A DNA stretch of 64,000 nt. Source: Aeromicrobium choanae (GTDB taxonomy: Bacteria > Actinomycetota > Actinomycetes > Propionibacteriales > Nocardioidaceae). Below, piece after piece: positions 50,576-59,229 of the stretch. Position numbers and translations under genes: made by a program. The notes under the pieces were generated by a model. The model was not told the DNA's origin, did no database searches, and saw only the letters and a list, made by a program, of their open reading frames with translations. The stretch is from NCBI RefSeq assembly GCF_900167475.1, contig NZ_LT796768.1:372001-436000 (forward strand), read 5' to 3'. The first letter of the stretch is position 1; every line of letters begins with the position of its first letter.

Positions 50576-52702
50576 TCACTTGAGCAGCGAGCGCGGCGCG
50601 AGCCGCGCCCACCACCGGGCGCGCCGGGTGCTGGCCGCCCGGAGCGAGTCGACCACCCGCTGCGCCTCGTCGACGCGCGGGGTCCCGGGCCCGCTGACGG
50701 CGTACCGGTCACGCTCCACCTGGTCCACGAGGTCGACGAGGTCGGTGCCGCCCGCTCCGTAGGTCTCGAGCCGCCCGGCGAACCCGCGCGGCGTCTCGGT
50801 GGGATCCAGTCCGATGCCGAGGTCGCGCGCGGTGTCGGAGACCTCGCTCCACAGCGGCTCGCTCGACGCCTGCCCGGCACTCCAGCGGCGCCGGCGACGG
50901 AACTGGCGGACCACGCCGGGCACGGCGCCGAGCACCGCCACGGTGGCGATCGCGAGCAGCGCGGGTCGCCACGGTGTGCCGCTGCTCGCCTGCGCCTGGG
51001 CCGCGGTCTCGTCATCCTCGGCGTTCAGCTCGCGGTCCTCCCGCGACTCCTGCTCGGGCACCTCGGAGTCCTCGCCCGAACCACCCGACGGGTCGATCTC
51101 CTCGGCGAACTCGGTGGGCTCGCCGATGCCGGGGGTGGCGTCGAACGCGATCCAGCCGATGTCGCGGAAGTAGACCTCGGTCCAGGCGTGGAGGTCGTCG
51201 GAGTCGACGCCGAACGTGGCGCCGTCCACGGTGCGGCCGAGCAGGCTGTCGCCGGGTGCGTAGCCGACGGCGACGCGCGTGGGCACGTCGAGGACGCGCC
51301 CCATGACTGCCAGCGTGGACGCGAAGTGCACGCAGTAGCCCGTCTGCTGGCGCAGGAACTCCCCCATGACGTCGAGCCCGTTGCCGTCGTAGCCGTCCTT
51401 CACCGGAGCCTCGACGGAGTACGAGAAGTCGGTCCGGAGCCAGTCCTGCAGCGCGACCATGCGGTCGTAGTCGTTGCCGGCGCCCGCGGCCTGCTGGCGC
51501 GCCAGACGCGTCACGATCTCGGGCACCTCCTGCGGGAGCGAGCGGTAGGAGTCGAGGGAGCGCCCCGCGTAGCCGGCCTCACGGATCTGGTCGGCCGTGG
51601 GCAGCCTGTCGAGGCTAGTGACGGTGTAGGTCTGGTCCTCGGTGGTCGTGCGGTTCTGGCCGCGCACGGTGCTGCCGTCGCGGAGCCACTGCCAGTCGCC
51701 CTCGAGTCCGCGAATCCGGGTGGCCGGGTACGGCACCGGAAGGAAGCTCGACTGCAGGCTCTCGATGCGGATGCTCGTCGTCCGCTCCTGCGTCTCGACG
51801 TCCTCGTCGATGTCGTCGACACCCTCCACGTCGAGGTCGCTCTGCACGGGGCTCGGGCTCCAGGTGCGTCCGTTGAACTGTCGCAGCGTGGCGACCTTCA
51901 GGTACTGCCCCGCCGTGCCCTCGGTCGAGTACGAGAGGACCCGCCGCGCCTGGGACTGGCGCAGGTTGCGGCCCAGCTCGATCATCGGGTTGATGCCCGT
52001 GCCGAACACCTGGCTCTCGGCGACCCCGAAGTCGCTCGACGTGGGCTCGATGTCCGGACCCATCACCGGCACGGCGAGCGCCACCGCCAGCGCGCCGGCG
52101 CCCGTGAGCGCGGCGGCACCACTTGGGATGGCGCCCATGTGCGGGGACTCCGACCACCACAGCCACAGCCAGGCGATCGCCGTGCCCGCGAAGATCCACC
52201 ACGGCGGCATCTCCATCGCGATGACACTCGGCACCACGAGCATCGTGGTCCAGAGCAGGCCGAGCAGCGGGACCCTCCACACCTGCCGGGCCACGGCGTC
52301 GGACAGCACGAAGATCACCAGGTAGGACACCGCGACGAGCATGACCACCGGATCGGGCGGCACGATGGGCGCGACCTCCTCCACGATGACGGTGCGGGCC
52401 TCGCCGAGGAGGTCGGACAGCGCAGCGAGCGAGGACGGGGTCGGCACGCCGAGGACCGTGGTGCCGGGCGCGAACGTCCAGACGAGGCCGACCACCGCGG
52501 CGAGCGCGCCGGCCGGGGTCGCCCAGGTCGGCGCCCACATCCGGACCGTCGCGGTCACCGCCGCGACGGGCACGAGCAGCGACAGCACCACGATGACCCA
52601 CCGGACACCCTCGAACAGCGGCGCGAAGCCGCCGAGCAGGATCACCGTGGCGGCCAGCACGACGAGCGTGTCGGTCAGCTCCTCCATGCGCTCGCGCTTC
52701 AT
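50576..52702 (-). CDS. transglutaminase-like membrane protein (TgpA, DUF3488/DUF4129)
   Basis: A 708-residue membrane protein: five to six N-terminal helices (residues 1-200), a large outside transglutaminase-like domain with the triad Cys in TGYCVHFASTLAVMGR, His in DDLHAWTEVYF and Asp in IAFDATPG, then one more helix (about residue 600) and a cytoplasmic DUF4129 tail. Role likely in extracellular protein processing or cross-linking. Start overlaps the DUF58 stop (ATGA). Standard partner of MoxR and DUF58. Confidence 0.92.
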   Translation of the reverse strand: MKRERMEELTDTLVVLAATVILLGGFAPLFEGVRWVIVVLSLLVPVAAVTATVRMWAPTWATPAGALAAVVGLVWTFAPGTTVLGVPTPSSLAALSDLLGEARTVIVEEVAPIVPPDPVVMLVAVSYLVIFVLSDAVARQVWRVPLLGLLWTTMLVVPSVIAMEMPPWWIFAGTAIAWLWLWWSESPHMGAIPSGAAALTGAGALAVALAVPVMGPDIEPTSSDFGVAESQVFGTGINPMIELGRNLRQSQARRVLSYSTEGTAGQYLKVATLRQFNGRTWSPSPVQSDLDVEGVDDIDEDVETQERTTSIRIESLQSSFLPVPYPATRIRGLEGDWQWLRDGSTVRGQNRTTTEDQTYTVTSLDRLPTADQIREAGYAGRSLDSYRSLPQEVPEIVTRLARQQAAGAGNDYDRMVALQDWLRTDFSYSVEAPVKDGYDGNGLDVMGEFLRQQTGYCVHFASTLAVMGRVLDVPTRVAVGYAPGDSLLGRTVDGATFGVDSDDLHAWTEVYFRDIGWIAFDATPGIGEPTEFAEEIDPSGGSGEDSEVPEQESREDRELNAEDDETAAQAQASSGTPWRPALLAIATVAVLGAVPGVVRQFRRRRRWSAGQASSEPLWSEVSDTARDLGIGLDPTETPRGFAGRLETYGAGGTDLVDLVDQVERDRYAVSGPGTPRVDEAQRVVDSLRAASTRRARWWARLAPRSLLK

Positions 52703-53838
52703 GACGATGTCACCCCGGTCGCGGCCAGCCAGGCCTGCTCGAGCCCGTCGCCGGCGTCGCGCGCGACGACGTGCCACCCGGCCGCCGCCAGGATGTCGCG
52801 TCCACCCTCGGTGGTCCCGCGCGCGACGAAGGCGATCGTGTCGCGCGACGGCACGGCGTCGAGGAGCCGGGCCGCCGTGGTGGTGTCGAGTGATCCGGTC
52901 AGCACGAACGTGGTCCGCTCGCGGGCTGGGATGACGAGGGGCGTCGAGTCGGGCTCGGCCAGCGCCAGCACGACGAGGGCGTCCTGCAGGCCGTGCCCGG
53001 ACTCCAGCGAGACGGACTGCGTGCCGGTCGCGAGGTCGACGTCGAACCCGCGCGTGCCGTAGTGCGCGACGACCGAGGCGGCGGCCGAGACGCTCCACTC
53101 GAAGCCCGCCTGGTCGTGCACGCGCGGGTCGGCGTCGAGGACGACGAGGACGCTGGGGCGCAGCTCGGACTCCTCCTGCCGGACCATCGGCTCACCGTGG
53201 TGCGCCGTCGCCTTCCAGTGCCACCGCTTCAAGGCGTCGCCGGGCAGGTAGGGGCGCGCGATCACGTCGTCCTGGCCCAGGCCGGAGGTCGGGTGCAGCC
53301 GCGTGGCCCCGTCGGTGGCTCCCGCCGGACCGACGCGGACGTCGAGCGGGCTGCGGCGCGGCAGGACGATGAAGCGGTCGCGGTCGCCGGTGCTCAGCGA
53401 GCGCTGCACGAGGCCGAACGCGTCGCCCACGACGACGGAGAAGGGACCGAGCTCGTGGCTGCCGCGACGGCGGCCACGCACCTCGTACCCGACGGTGGCG
53501 TACGGGCCGTCGGTGACCGGCACCGTGCCCGTGGCCTCGCCCAGCACGGTGCTGGGGAGCCGGTCGCGCCAGTGCCCCGCCACCACCGGGACGCCGGAGC
53601 GCACGCCGACCCGGATCTCGACCTCGACGACCTCGTCGGGCTCCACGATCGCCGGCATCACGGTGCGCGTGAGGTCGAGTCGGGGTCGCGCCAGGAGCGC
53701 CAGGACGACGGCCACGGCCACGAGCCCGGCACACAGCCCGGTGACGTAGAGGAGAGCGGGGATGCCGGCGATGGCGGCCAGGAGAAGGCTCACGACAGCG
53801 GCCGCGATCAGTGCGACGGACCGTCCAGTGAGCCACAT
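52699..53838 (-). CDS. DUF58 domain-containing membrane protein
   Basis: A 379-residue protein: two N-terminal membrane helices, then a cytoplasmic part with the DUF58 signature VIARPYLPGDALKRWHWKATAHHGEPMVRQEE (about residue 200) leading into a VWA-like region (SVLVVLDADP). Works with MoxR ATPases in assembling or activating envelope proteins. Lies 2 bp after moxR and overlaps the transglutaminase gene by 4 bp. Confidence 0.93.
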   Translation of the reverse strand: MWLTGRSVALIAAAVVSLLLAAIAGIPALLYVTGLCAGLVAVAVVLALLARPRLDLTRTVMPAIVEPDEVVEVEIRVGVRSGVPVVAGHWRDRLPSTVLGEATGTVPVTDGPYATVGYEVRGRRRGSHELGPFSVVVGDAFGLVQRSLSTGDRDRFIVLPRRSPLDVRVGPAGATDGATRLHPTSGLGQDDVIARPYLPGDALKRWHWKATAHHGEPMVRQEESELRPSVLVVLDADPRVHDQAGFEWSVSAAASVVAHYGTRGFDVDLATGTQSVSLESGHGLQDALVVLALAEPDSTPLVIPARERTTFVLTGSLDTTTAARLLDAVPSRDTIAFVARGTTEGGRDILAAAGWHVVARDAGDGLEQAWLAATGVTSS

Positions 53839-53840
53839 GG

Positions 53841-54755
53841 TCAGACCGGGACCCGGCGCAGGACGTCGGCCACGATCTCGTCCGAGCTCCCACCGCCGCG
53901 GAGGGGGACGAGGCGGTGGCTGAGCACCACCGGGGCGAGCTCGACGACGTCGTCGGGCAGGACGAACTCGCGGTCGCGGACCGCCGCGAGCGCCTTGGCC
54001 GCCCGGACCAGCTGGAGCGTGGCGCGCGGGCTGGCGCCGAGCCGCAGGTCGCCCGACTCGCGCGTGGCGCGGGCCAGAGCGACGACGTAGCGCTCGACCG
54101 ACTCGGCCACGTGGATGCCGCGCGCGTGCGTGACCATCTGCTGCAGGTCATCCACCAGGATCACCGGCTCGAGCAGCGCGGCGGGATCCCTGACGTCGCG
54201 GTCGCGCAGCATCGCCAGCTCGGCGTCGACGTCGGGGTAGCCCAGCGCGATGCGCGCCATGAACCGGTCGCGCTGCGCCTCGGGGAGGATGTACGTCCCC
54301 TCCATCTCGAAGGGGTTCTGGGTGGCCACCACCATGAACGGCGCCGGCAGCGGGTACGTGGTTCCGTCGACCGAGACCTGCCGCTCCTCCATCGCCTCGA
54401 GCAGCGCGGACTGGGTCTTCGGCGAGGCGCGGTTGATCTCGTCGCCGAGCACGATGTTCGCGAACACCGCTCCGGGCTTGAACTCGAACTCGGACCTGGC
54501 CTGGTTGAACACCGAGACGCCGGTGACGTCGGACGGCAGCAGGTCGGGTGTGAACTGGATGCGGCGCACCGACCCGTCGACCGACCTCGCCAACGCCCGG
54601 GCGAGCGCCGTCTTGCCGACGCCGGGGACGTCCTCGATCAGCAGGTGACCCTCCGCGAGCATCACCACGAGGGCGGTCTCGATCGCGTGCTCCTTGCCGT
54701 CGATCACCTTGGCGACGTTGTCGAGCACGGACTGAGCAGCCGCAGCGAAGTCCAT
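53841..54755 (-). CDS. MoxR-family AAA+ ATPase
   Basis: A 304-residue AAA+ chaperone-like ATPase. Walker A GVGKT at residues 45-49 in EDVPGVGKTALARALA, Walker B and following VLGDEINRASPKTQSALLEAMEERQV, sensor 1 ATQNPFEMEGTY and a C-terminal lid (LGASPRATLQLVRAAKA). First gene of the operon moxR-DUF58-transglutaminase, thought to fold or switch extracytoplasmic enzymes. Confidence 0.94.
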   Translation of the reverse strand: MDFAAAAQSVLDNVAKVIDGKEHAIETALVVMLAEGHLLIEDVPGVGKTALARALARSVDGSVRRIQFTPDLLPSDVTGVSVFNQARSEFEFKPGAVFANIVLGDEINRASPKTQSALLEAMEERQVSVDGTTYPLPAPFMVVATQNPFEMEGTYILPEAQRDRFMARIALGYPDVDAELAMLRDRDVRDPAALLEPVILVDDLQQMVTHARGIHVAESVERYVVALARATRESGDLRLGASPRATLQLVRAAKALAAVRDREFVLPDDVVELAPVVLSHRLVPLRGGGSSDEIVADVLRRVPV

Positions 54756-54824
54756 GGCCTGATCCTAGGCACACCGAGCAATATCGGACACGCGAACAGG
54801 ACGACCCGGCGATAGCGTGACGCC

Positions 54825-55271
54825 ATGCCCCGCCTCCTCGTCGTCCAGCACTGCCCCACCCCTCGCCTGGCCCAGCTGGGCGACGCCGTGCTCGCCGGCG
54901 CGCGCGACGACGCGATCGAAGGGGTCGAGGTCGTCGTGCGAGCCGCCCTGGATGCCACGGTGGACGACGTGCTCTCCGCGGACGGCTACCTCCTCGGCAC
55001 CTCGGCGAACCTGGGCTACATCTCGGGCGCGCTCAAGCACTTCTTCGACACCGTCTACAACGACGTGCGCGAGCCCACCGCGAAGCGGCCGTTCTCGTAC
55101 TGGATCCGCGGCGGCTACGACACGATCGGCGCCGAGCGCGCGATGGAGTCGATCACCACGGGCCTGCAATGGTCGCTCGCCGCGCCGCCGCTGGTCTTCA
55201 CCGGCGACGTCGAGCCGCACCTGGAGGAGGCCACCGAGCTCGGCGGCACGCTCGCGGCCCTGCTCATGTGA
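54825..55271 (+). CDS. flavodoxin-fold NAD(P)H-dependent oxidoreductase
   Basis: A 148-residue flavodoxin-like protein. LLVVQHCPTPRLAQLGDAVLAGA is the FMN phosphate-binding start and YLLGTSANLGYISGALKHFFDTVYNDV is the second flavin loop. Likely an FMN-dependent quinone or nitro reductase, or an electron carrier. Divergent from moxR. A REP-like repeat follows directly after its stop. Confidence 0.85.
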   Translation: MPRLLVVQHCPTPRLAQLGDAVLAGARDDAIEGVEVVVRAALDATVDDVLSADGYLLGTSANLGYISGALKHFFDTVYNDVREPTAKRPFSYWIRGGYDTIGAERAMESITTGLQWSLAAPPLVFTGDVEPHLEEATELGGTLAALLM

Positions 55272-55273
55272 TC

Positions 55274-55360
55274 TCGATACACGTCTCGCTTCGCTCGCCC
55301 GTTACTCGATCACCGGCCTCGGTGGTTGAGTAGCAGGCGAGGAACGAGCCGCGTATCGGA
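55274..55360. repeat. REP-like imperfect inverted repeat
   Basis: An 87-base element with ends CGATAC (55275-55280) and GTATCG (55353-55358) and inner arms TTACTCGATCACC (55312-55324 region) and GGTGGTTGAGTAG (from 55321). Both arms carry GCTCGCC/GGCGAGG. The form, with GGTGGTTGAGTAGC and GTATCG ends, is that of dispersed palindromic repeats common between genes in actinobacteria. It sits between convergent genes and may also stabilise or stop transcripts. Confidence 0.7.
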
Positions 55361-55370
55361 ACCATCGGAC

Positions 55371-56384
55371 TCAGCGGCTCAGCCAGTCGCGCAGGCGGTC
55401 GAGCGGCCAGGTCGTGACGATGCGGTCGGGGTCGAGTCCGCGGGCCGCCGCGCGCTCGGCGCCGTGGTCGAGGAAGTCCAGCTGGCCCGGGGCGTGCGCG
55501 TCGGTGTCGATCGAGAACAGGCAGCCGAGCTCGTTGGCCAGGTCGATCAGCTCGTCCGGCGGGTCCTGCCGCTCGGTGCGCGAGTTGATCTCGACGGCGA
55601 CGCCGTGGTCGGCGCACGCGCGGAAGACCTGCTCGGCGTCGAACTGCGACTGCTTGCGGGTGCCGCGCGAGCCCTCGACGAGGCGGCCGGTGCAGTGCCC
55701 CAGGACGTCGGTGTGCGGATTCGAGACGGCCGCCACCATCCGGCGGGTCATCGCGCTGGAATCCATCCGCAGCTTCGAGTGCACGCTGGCCACCACCACG
55801 TCGAGCCGTCCGAGCAGGTCGTCGTCCTGGTCGAGCCCGCCGTCGTCGAGGATGTCGACCTCGATGCCGGTCAGCAGGGTGACGCCGGGGTCGCCCGCGT
55901 TCACGTCCGCGATGACCTCGAGCTGCACCTCCAACCGCTCGCGACTCAGCCCGTTCGCCACCGTGAGACGCGGCGAGTGGTCGGTGATCGCCTGGTACTC
56001 CCGCCCCCGCCAGGCGGCGGCCCGGGCCATCTCGTCGATCGGGCTGCCGCCGTCGGACCAGTCGGTGTGGCTGTGCAGGTCGCCACGCAGCAATGCCCGC
56101 AGCTCGGCACCGCCCTCGGCCAGGGGCTCGGTGTTGCGCTCCCGGAGGTCGGACAGGTACGCGGGGACCTCGCCGGCCAGCGCCTGCTCCACGACGGTGG
56201 TGGTGCGCGGGCCGAGACCCTTCATCCGCGCGAGCGCGCCGGAGCCGGCTCGTTCCGCGATGTCCTCGGCGGTCAGGTCGCCCAGCGCGCCAGCGGCCTT
56301 CCTGAACGCCTCGACCCGGTAGGTGGACGCGCGCTCGCGCTCCAACCAGAACGCGGTCTCGCGCAGCGCCTCGACGGGGTCCAC
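55371..56384 (-). CDS. PHP-domain phosphoesterase with helix-hairpin-helix (PolX C-terminal-like)
   Basis: A 337-residue protein. N-terminal helical HhH region (YRVEAFRKAAGALGDL and GLGPRTTTVVEQAL, residues 20-75) as in PolX enzymes, then a PHP domain from about residue 100 with metal-binding GDLHSHTDWSDGGSP, TDHSPRL, GIEVDIL, SVHSKL and SIDTDAHAPGQL. The polymerase core of PolX is missing, so it is probably a metal-dependent nuclease or phosphatase. GTG start at 56384. Confidence 0.88.
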   Translation of the reverse strand: MDPVEALRETAFWLERERASTYRVEAFRKAAGALGDLTAEDIAERAGSGALARMKGLGPRTTTVVEQALAGEVPAYLSDLRERNTEPLAEGGAELRALLRGDLHSHTDWSDGGSPIDEMARAAAWRGREYQAITDHSPRLTVANGLSRERLEVQLEVIADVNAGDPGVTLLTGIEVDILDDGGLDQDDDLLGRLDVVVASVHSKLRMDSSAMTRRMVAAVSNPHTDVLGHCTGRLVEGSRGTRKQSQFDAEQVFRACADHGVAVEINSRTERQDPPDELIDLANELGCLFSIDTDAHAPGQLDFLDHGAERAAARGLDPDRIVTTWPLDRLRDWLSR

Positions 56385-56413
56385 TCCCCCATCGTGCTAG
56401 AGATGGGCGCCGG

Positions 56414-57013
56414 TCACCAGACCAGGGACGCGGCGATCACGAACATGACCAGGCCGATCAGCAGGTCGAGCACCTGCCATGCGCGCGGCCGGGCCAGCAA
56501 CGGCGCCAGCCTCGTGGCCCCGAAGCCCAGCGCGGAGAACCACGCGACGCTGCCCACCGAGGCACCCGCCCCGAACCACCAGCGACCCACGGGACCATGC
56601 GTCTGGGCGATCGAGCCGAGCAGCACCACGGTGTCGAGGTAGACGTGCGGGTTGAGCCACGTCAGCGCCAGGGCCTGCAACGCGATGGTGCGCACCGTGC
56701 CGGCCGCCCGGCCCGCGGCCTCGAGCTGCTCGGGCCGGAACGCGCGCCGGATCGACCCGATCCCGTACCAGACCAGGAAGGCGACGCCGAGCCACGTGAC
56801 GACATCGATCACCCAGCCCGCACGGTCGACGATCGCGCCGATGCCGGCGACGCCCGCCAGGATCAGCACGAGGTCGGACACCGCGCAGATCGCGACCACG
56901 ACGGCCACGTGGGCACGCCGGATCCCCTGGCGCAGGACGAACGCGTTCTGCGCGCCGATCACGACGATGAGGGACAGTCCGGTCACCATGCCGGTCAGGA
57001 AGGGGCTCACCAC
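56414..57013 (-). CDS. LysE/ArgO-family amino acid exporter
   Basis: A 199-residue membrane protein with six hydrophobic segments. GLSLIVVIGAQNAFVLRQGIRR is the LysE/ArgO signature and ALALTWLNPHVYLDTVVLLGSI carries the second conserved NPH. It exports basic amino acids (lysine or arginine). GTG start at 57013 (a second GTG follows). Divergent LysG-like regulator next door is the classical arrangement. Confidence 0.93.
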   Translation of the reverse strand: MVSPFLTGMVTGLSLIVVIGAQNAFVLRQGIRRAHVAVVVAICAVSDLVLILAGVAGIGAIVDRAGWVIDVVTWLGVAFLVWYGIGSIRRAFRPEQLEAAGRAAGTVRTIALQALALTWLNPHVYLDTVVLLGSIAQTHGPVGRWWFGAGASVGSVAWFSALGFGATRLAPLLARPRAWQVLDLLIGLVMFVIAASLVW

Positions 57014-57089
57014 GCTTCGACCGTAGGTTCCGGGAGGCGATGAAGTCCAACGAATGTTTCTGCATGCGGTGAAGGAGTGCTTAACTCGG

Positions 57090-57935
57090 GTGGTGGAGCT
57101 CTCCCCCGCTCGGCTCGCCGCCCTGGTCGCGATCGCCGACACCGGCTCGTTCGAGGCCGCCGCCGCCCGCCTCCACGTGACGCCGAGCGCGATCAGCCAG
57201 CGGATCCGCGCCCTCGAGAGCACCGTCGGACGCGTGCTCGTCGGCCGCGGGACGCCCTGCGTGCCCACGGACGCCGGCGCCGACCTGGTCCGCCTCGGGC
57301 GCCAGCTCGAGCTGGTCTTCGCCGAGGCGTGGAACGAGGGCCCGACCGACCTCGCGCTGGCCGTCAACGCCGACTCGCTCGCCACGTGGTTCCGGCCCGT
57401 GCTCGCCGAGGTGGCCACGTGGGAGGGGGTCGCGTTGCGCCTGCGGGTGGAGGACGAGGGCCACAGCCACGACCTGCTGCGCCGCGGCGAGGTGGTGGCC
57501 GCGGTGACCAGCGACCCGTCGCCGGTCCAGGGCTGCTCGGTGACGCCCCTCGGGACGATGCGGTACCTCCCGGTCGCGCATCCGCGCCTGCTCGGGCCCG
57601 GCGGGCGTCCCGACTGGTCGGCCATGCCGATGGTGGTCTTCAACGCGAAGGACCGCCTCCAGCACGAGGAGCTGCGCCGCCACACCGACGCCGATCCGGC
57701 CGTCGTCCACGAGGTCCCCTCGTCGGACGACTTCCGTGCGGCCGTCGAGGCCGGGCTCGGCTGGGGGCTGCTGCCCGAGTCGCAGGCGCGAGCCGCGCTC
57801 GACGACGCCCGGCTCGTCCGGCTCGGGCGTTCGGTGACCCGCGTGGCGCTCTACTGGCAGCGCTGGAAGCTGAACTCCGACCTGCTCGACCGGATGAGCG
57901 AGAGCGTGCTCGCCCATGCTCCCAGGACGACCTGA
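57090..57935 (+). CDS. LysG/ArgP-type LysR regulator
   Basis: A 281-residue LTTR activating the divergent amino-acid exporter. Winged helix ALVAIADTGSFEAAAARLHVTPSAISQRIRALESTVGRVLVGR matches LysG/ArgP, and LALAVNADSLATWFRPVLAEVA is the typical effector domain opening. It would sense intracellular lysine or arginine. GTG 57090 preceded by GAAGGAG gives the family-like N-terminus; ATG 57054 would add twelve unmatched residues. Ends 16 bp from era, convergent. Confidence 0.92.
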   Translation: MVELSPARLAALVAIADTGSFEAAAARLHVTPSAISQRIRALESTVGRVLVGRGTPCVPTDAGADLVRLGRQLELVFAEAWNEGPTDLALAVNADSLATWFRPVLAEVATWEGVALRLRVEDEGHSHDLLRRGEVVAAVTSDPSPVQGCSVTPLGTMRYLPVAHPRLLGPGGRPDWSAMPMVVFNAKDRLQHEELRRHTDADPAVVHEVPSSDDFRAAVEAGLGWGLLPESQARAALDDARLVRLGRSVTRVALYWQRWKLNSDLLDRMSESVLAHAPRTT

Positions 57936-57951
57936 GGGCGAACCGCCCGGC

Positions 57952-58878
57952 TCAGAAGCCGAGCTTGCGCAGTTGACGCGGGTCGCGCTGCCAGTCCTTG
58001 GCGACCTTCACGTGCAGGTCCAGGTGCACGGGCGTGCCCAGCAGACGCTCGATCTGGCCGCGCGAGTCGATGCCGATCTGCTTGAGCCGCGAGCCCTTCT
58101 TGCCGATGATGATGCCCTTCTGGCTGTCGCGCTCCACGTAGACGTTGGCGCGCACGTCGAGCAGCGGCTTCTCGGCGGGGCGGTCCTCGCGGGGCACGAC
58201 CTCCTCGACCACGACGGCCAGCGAGTGGGGCAGCTCGTCGTGCACGCCCTCCAGCGCGGCCTCGCGGATGATCTCCGCGATCAGCGTCTCCTCGGGCTCG
58301 TCGGTGAGCTGACCCTCGGGGTACAGCGGCGGTCCGGCCGGCAGCGTGTCGATCAGCAGCGAGGCGAGCAGGTCGACCTGCTCGCCCGCCACGGCCGAGA
58401 CGGGCACGACCTCGCGCCACGTCAGCCCGGCCTCCTCACCGGCGGCGGCGATGTCCATGAGGTGCTCTGCCAGGCGGGCCGGGGTCACGAGGTCGGTCTT
58501 GGTCGCGATCGCGAAGACCGGCTTGCGGCGCAGCGCGGCGATCTCCTTGATGAGGTACCGGTCGCCCGGGCCGATCTTCTCGTTCGCCGGCAGGCACATG
58601 CCGACCGTGTCGACCTCGGCCCACGTGGTGCGGACCAGGTCGTTGAGGCGCTGGCCCAGCAGCGTGCGCGGCTTGTGCAGGCCCGGTGTGTCGACGAGGA
58701 CGAGCTGGGCGTCGTCGCGGTGGACGAGCCCACGGATGACGTGGCGGGTGGTCTGCGGGCGCGAGGAGGTGATCGCGACCTTGCCGCCCACGAGCGCGTT
58801 GGTCAGCGTGGACTTGCCGGCGTTGGGACGGCCGACGAAGCAGGCGAAGCCCGAGCGGAAGCCCTCGGGGGTGCTCAT
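57952..58878 (-). CDS. era: GTPase Era, 16S rRNA maturation
   Basis: A 308-residue GTPase needed for 30S assembly. G1 GRPNAGKS at residues 16-23, G3 VDTPGLH, G4 TKTD, and a C-terminal KH domain with IIIGKKGSRLKQIG that binds the 16S 3' end. Start overlaps the upstream cytidine-deaminase-like gene by 4 bp. Confidence 0.97.
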   Translation of the reverse strand: MSTPEGFRSGFACFVGRPNAGKSTLTNALVGGKVAITSSRPQTTRHVIRGLVHRDDAQLVLVDTPGLHKPRTLLGQRLNDLVRTTWAEVDTVGMCLPANEKIGPGDRYLIKEIAALRRKPVFAIATKTDLVTPARLAEHLMDIAAAGEEAGLTWREVVPVSAVAGEQVDLLASLLIDTLPAGPPLYPEGQLTDEPEETLIAEIIREAALEGVHDELPHSLAVVVEEVVPREDRPAEKPLLDVRANVYVERDSQKGIIIGKKGSRLKQIGIDSRGQIERLLGTPVHLDLHVKVAKDWQRDPRQLRKLGF

Positions 58879-59207
58879 GTGGACAGCACCGTGTCGACGG
58901 CACCGGCCGGGTCGGCGACCACCACGGTGACGCCCGCGCCGCCGAACTCGATCACCGAGTCCAGGCCGACCGGGACGTCGCCCTCGGTGACCAGCGCGGC
59001 CGCTTCGAGGCCCTTGGCACCGGACGAGACAGCCATCGCGACGGCGAGGTCGAGGGCCGAGACGCGCAGCGTGTCGAGGTGGACCGTGGCCGACGTGTAC
59101 GTGCGCCCGTCGAGGTCGCGCACGGCAGCCCCCTGCGCCACGCCGAGACGGGCACGAGAGGTCCGGGCGAGCGTCACGAGCTTGGCGTCCTCGGGGGTCA
59201 GGTCCAT
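58875..59207 (-). CDS. degenerate cytidine deaminase-fold protein
   Basis: A 110-residue protein in the place where many bacteria carry cdd between the CNNM gene and era. Fold signs remain (VTLARTSRARLGVAQGAAVRDLDGRTYTSATVHLDTL, DLAVAMAVSSG), but the zinc ligands are absent: no HAE after the first strand and no PCxxC. It is therefore unlikely to deaminate cytidine and may be a structural or regulatory relative. Coupled to era by ATGA. Confidence 0.82.
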   Translation of the reverse strand: MDLTPEDAKLVTLARTSRARLGVAQGAAVRDLDGRTYTSATVHLDTLRVSALDLAVAMAVSSGAKGLEAAALVTEGDVPVGLDSVIEFGGAGVTVVVADPAGAVDTVLST

Positions 59208-59229
59208 GCGACGAATGTACCGGCCGGGC

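Noticed and set aside
56605-57685. 423-codon frame extending the LysE-type exporter upstream
   Set aside because: The extension is antisense to the LysG-like regulator; the exporter signature begins right after the GTG at 57013.
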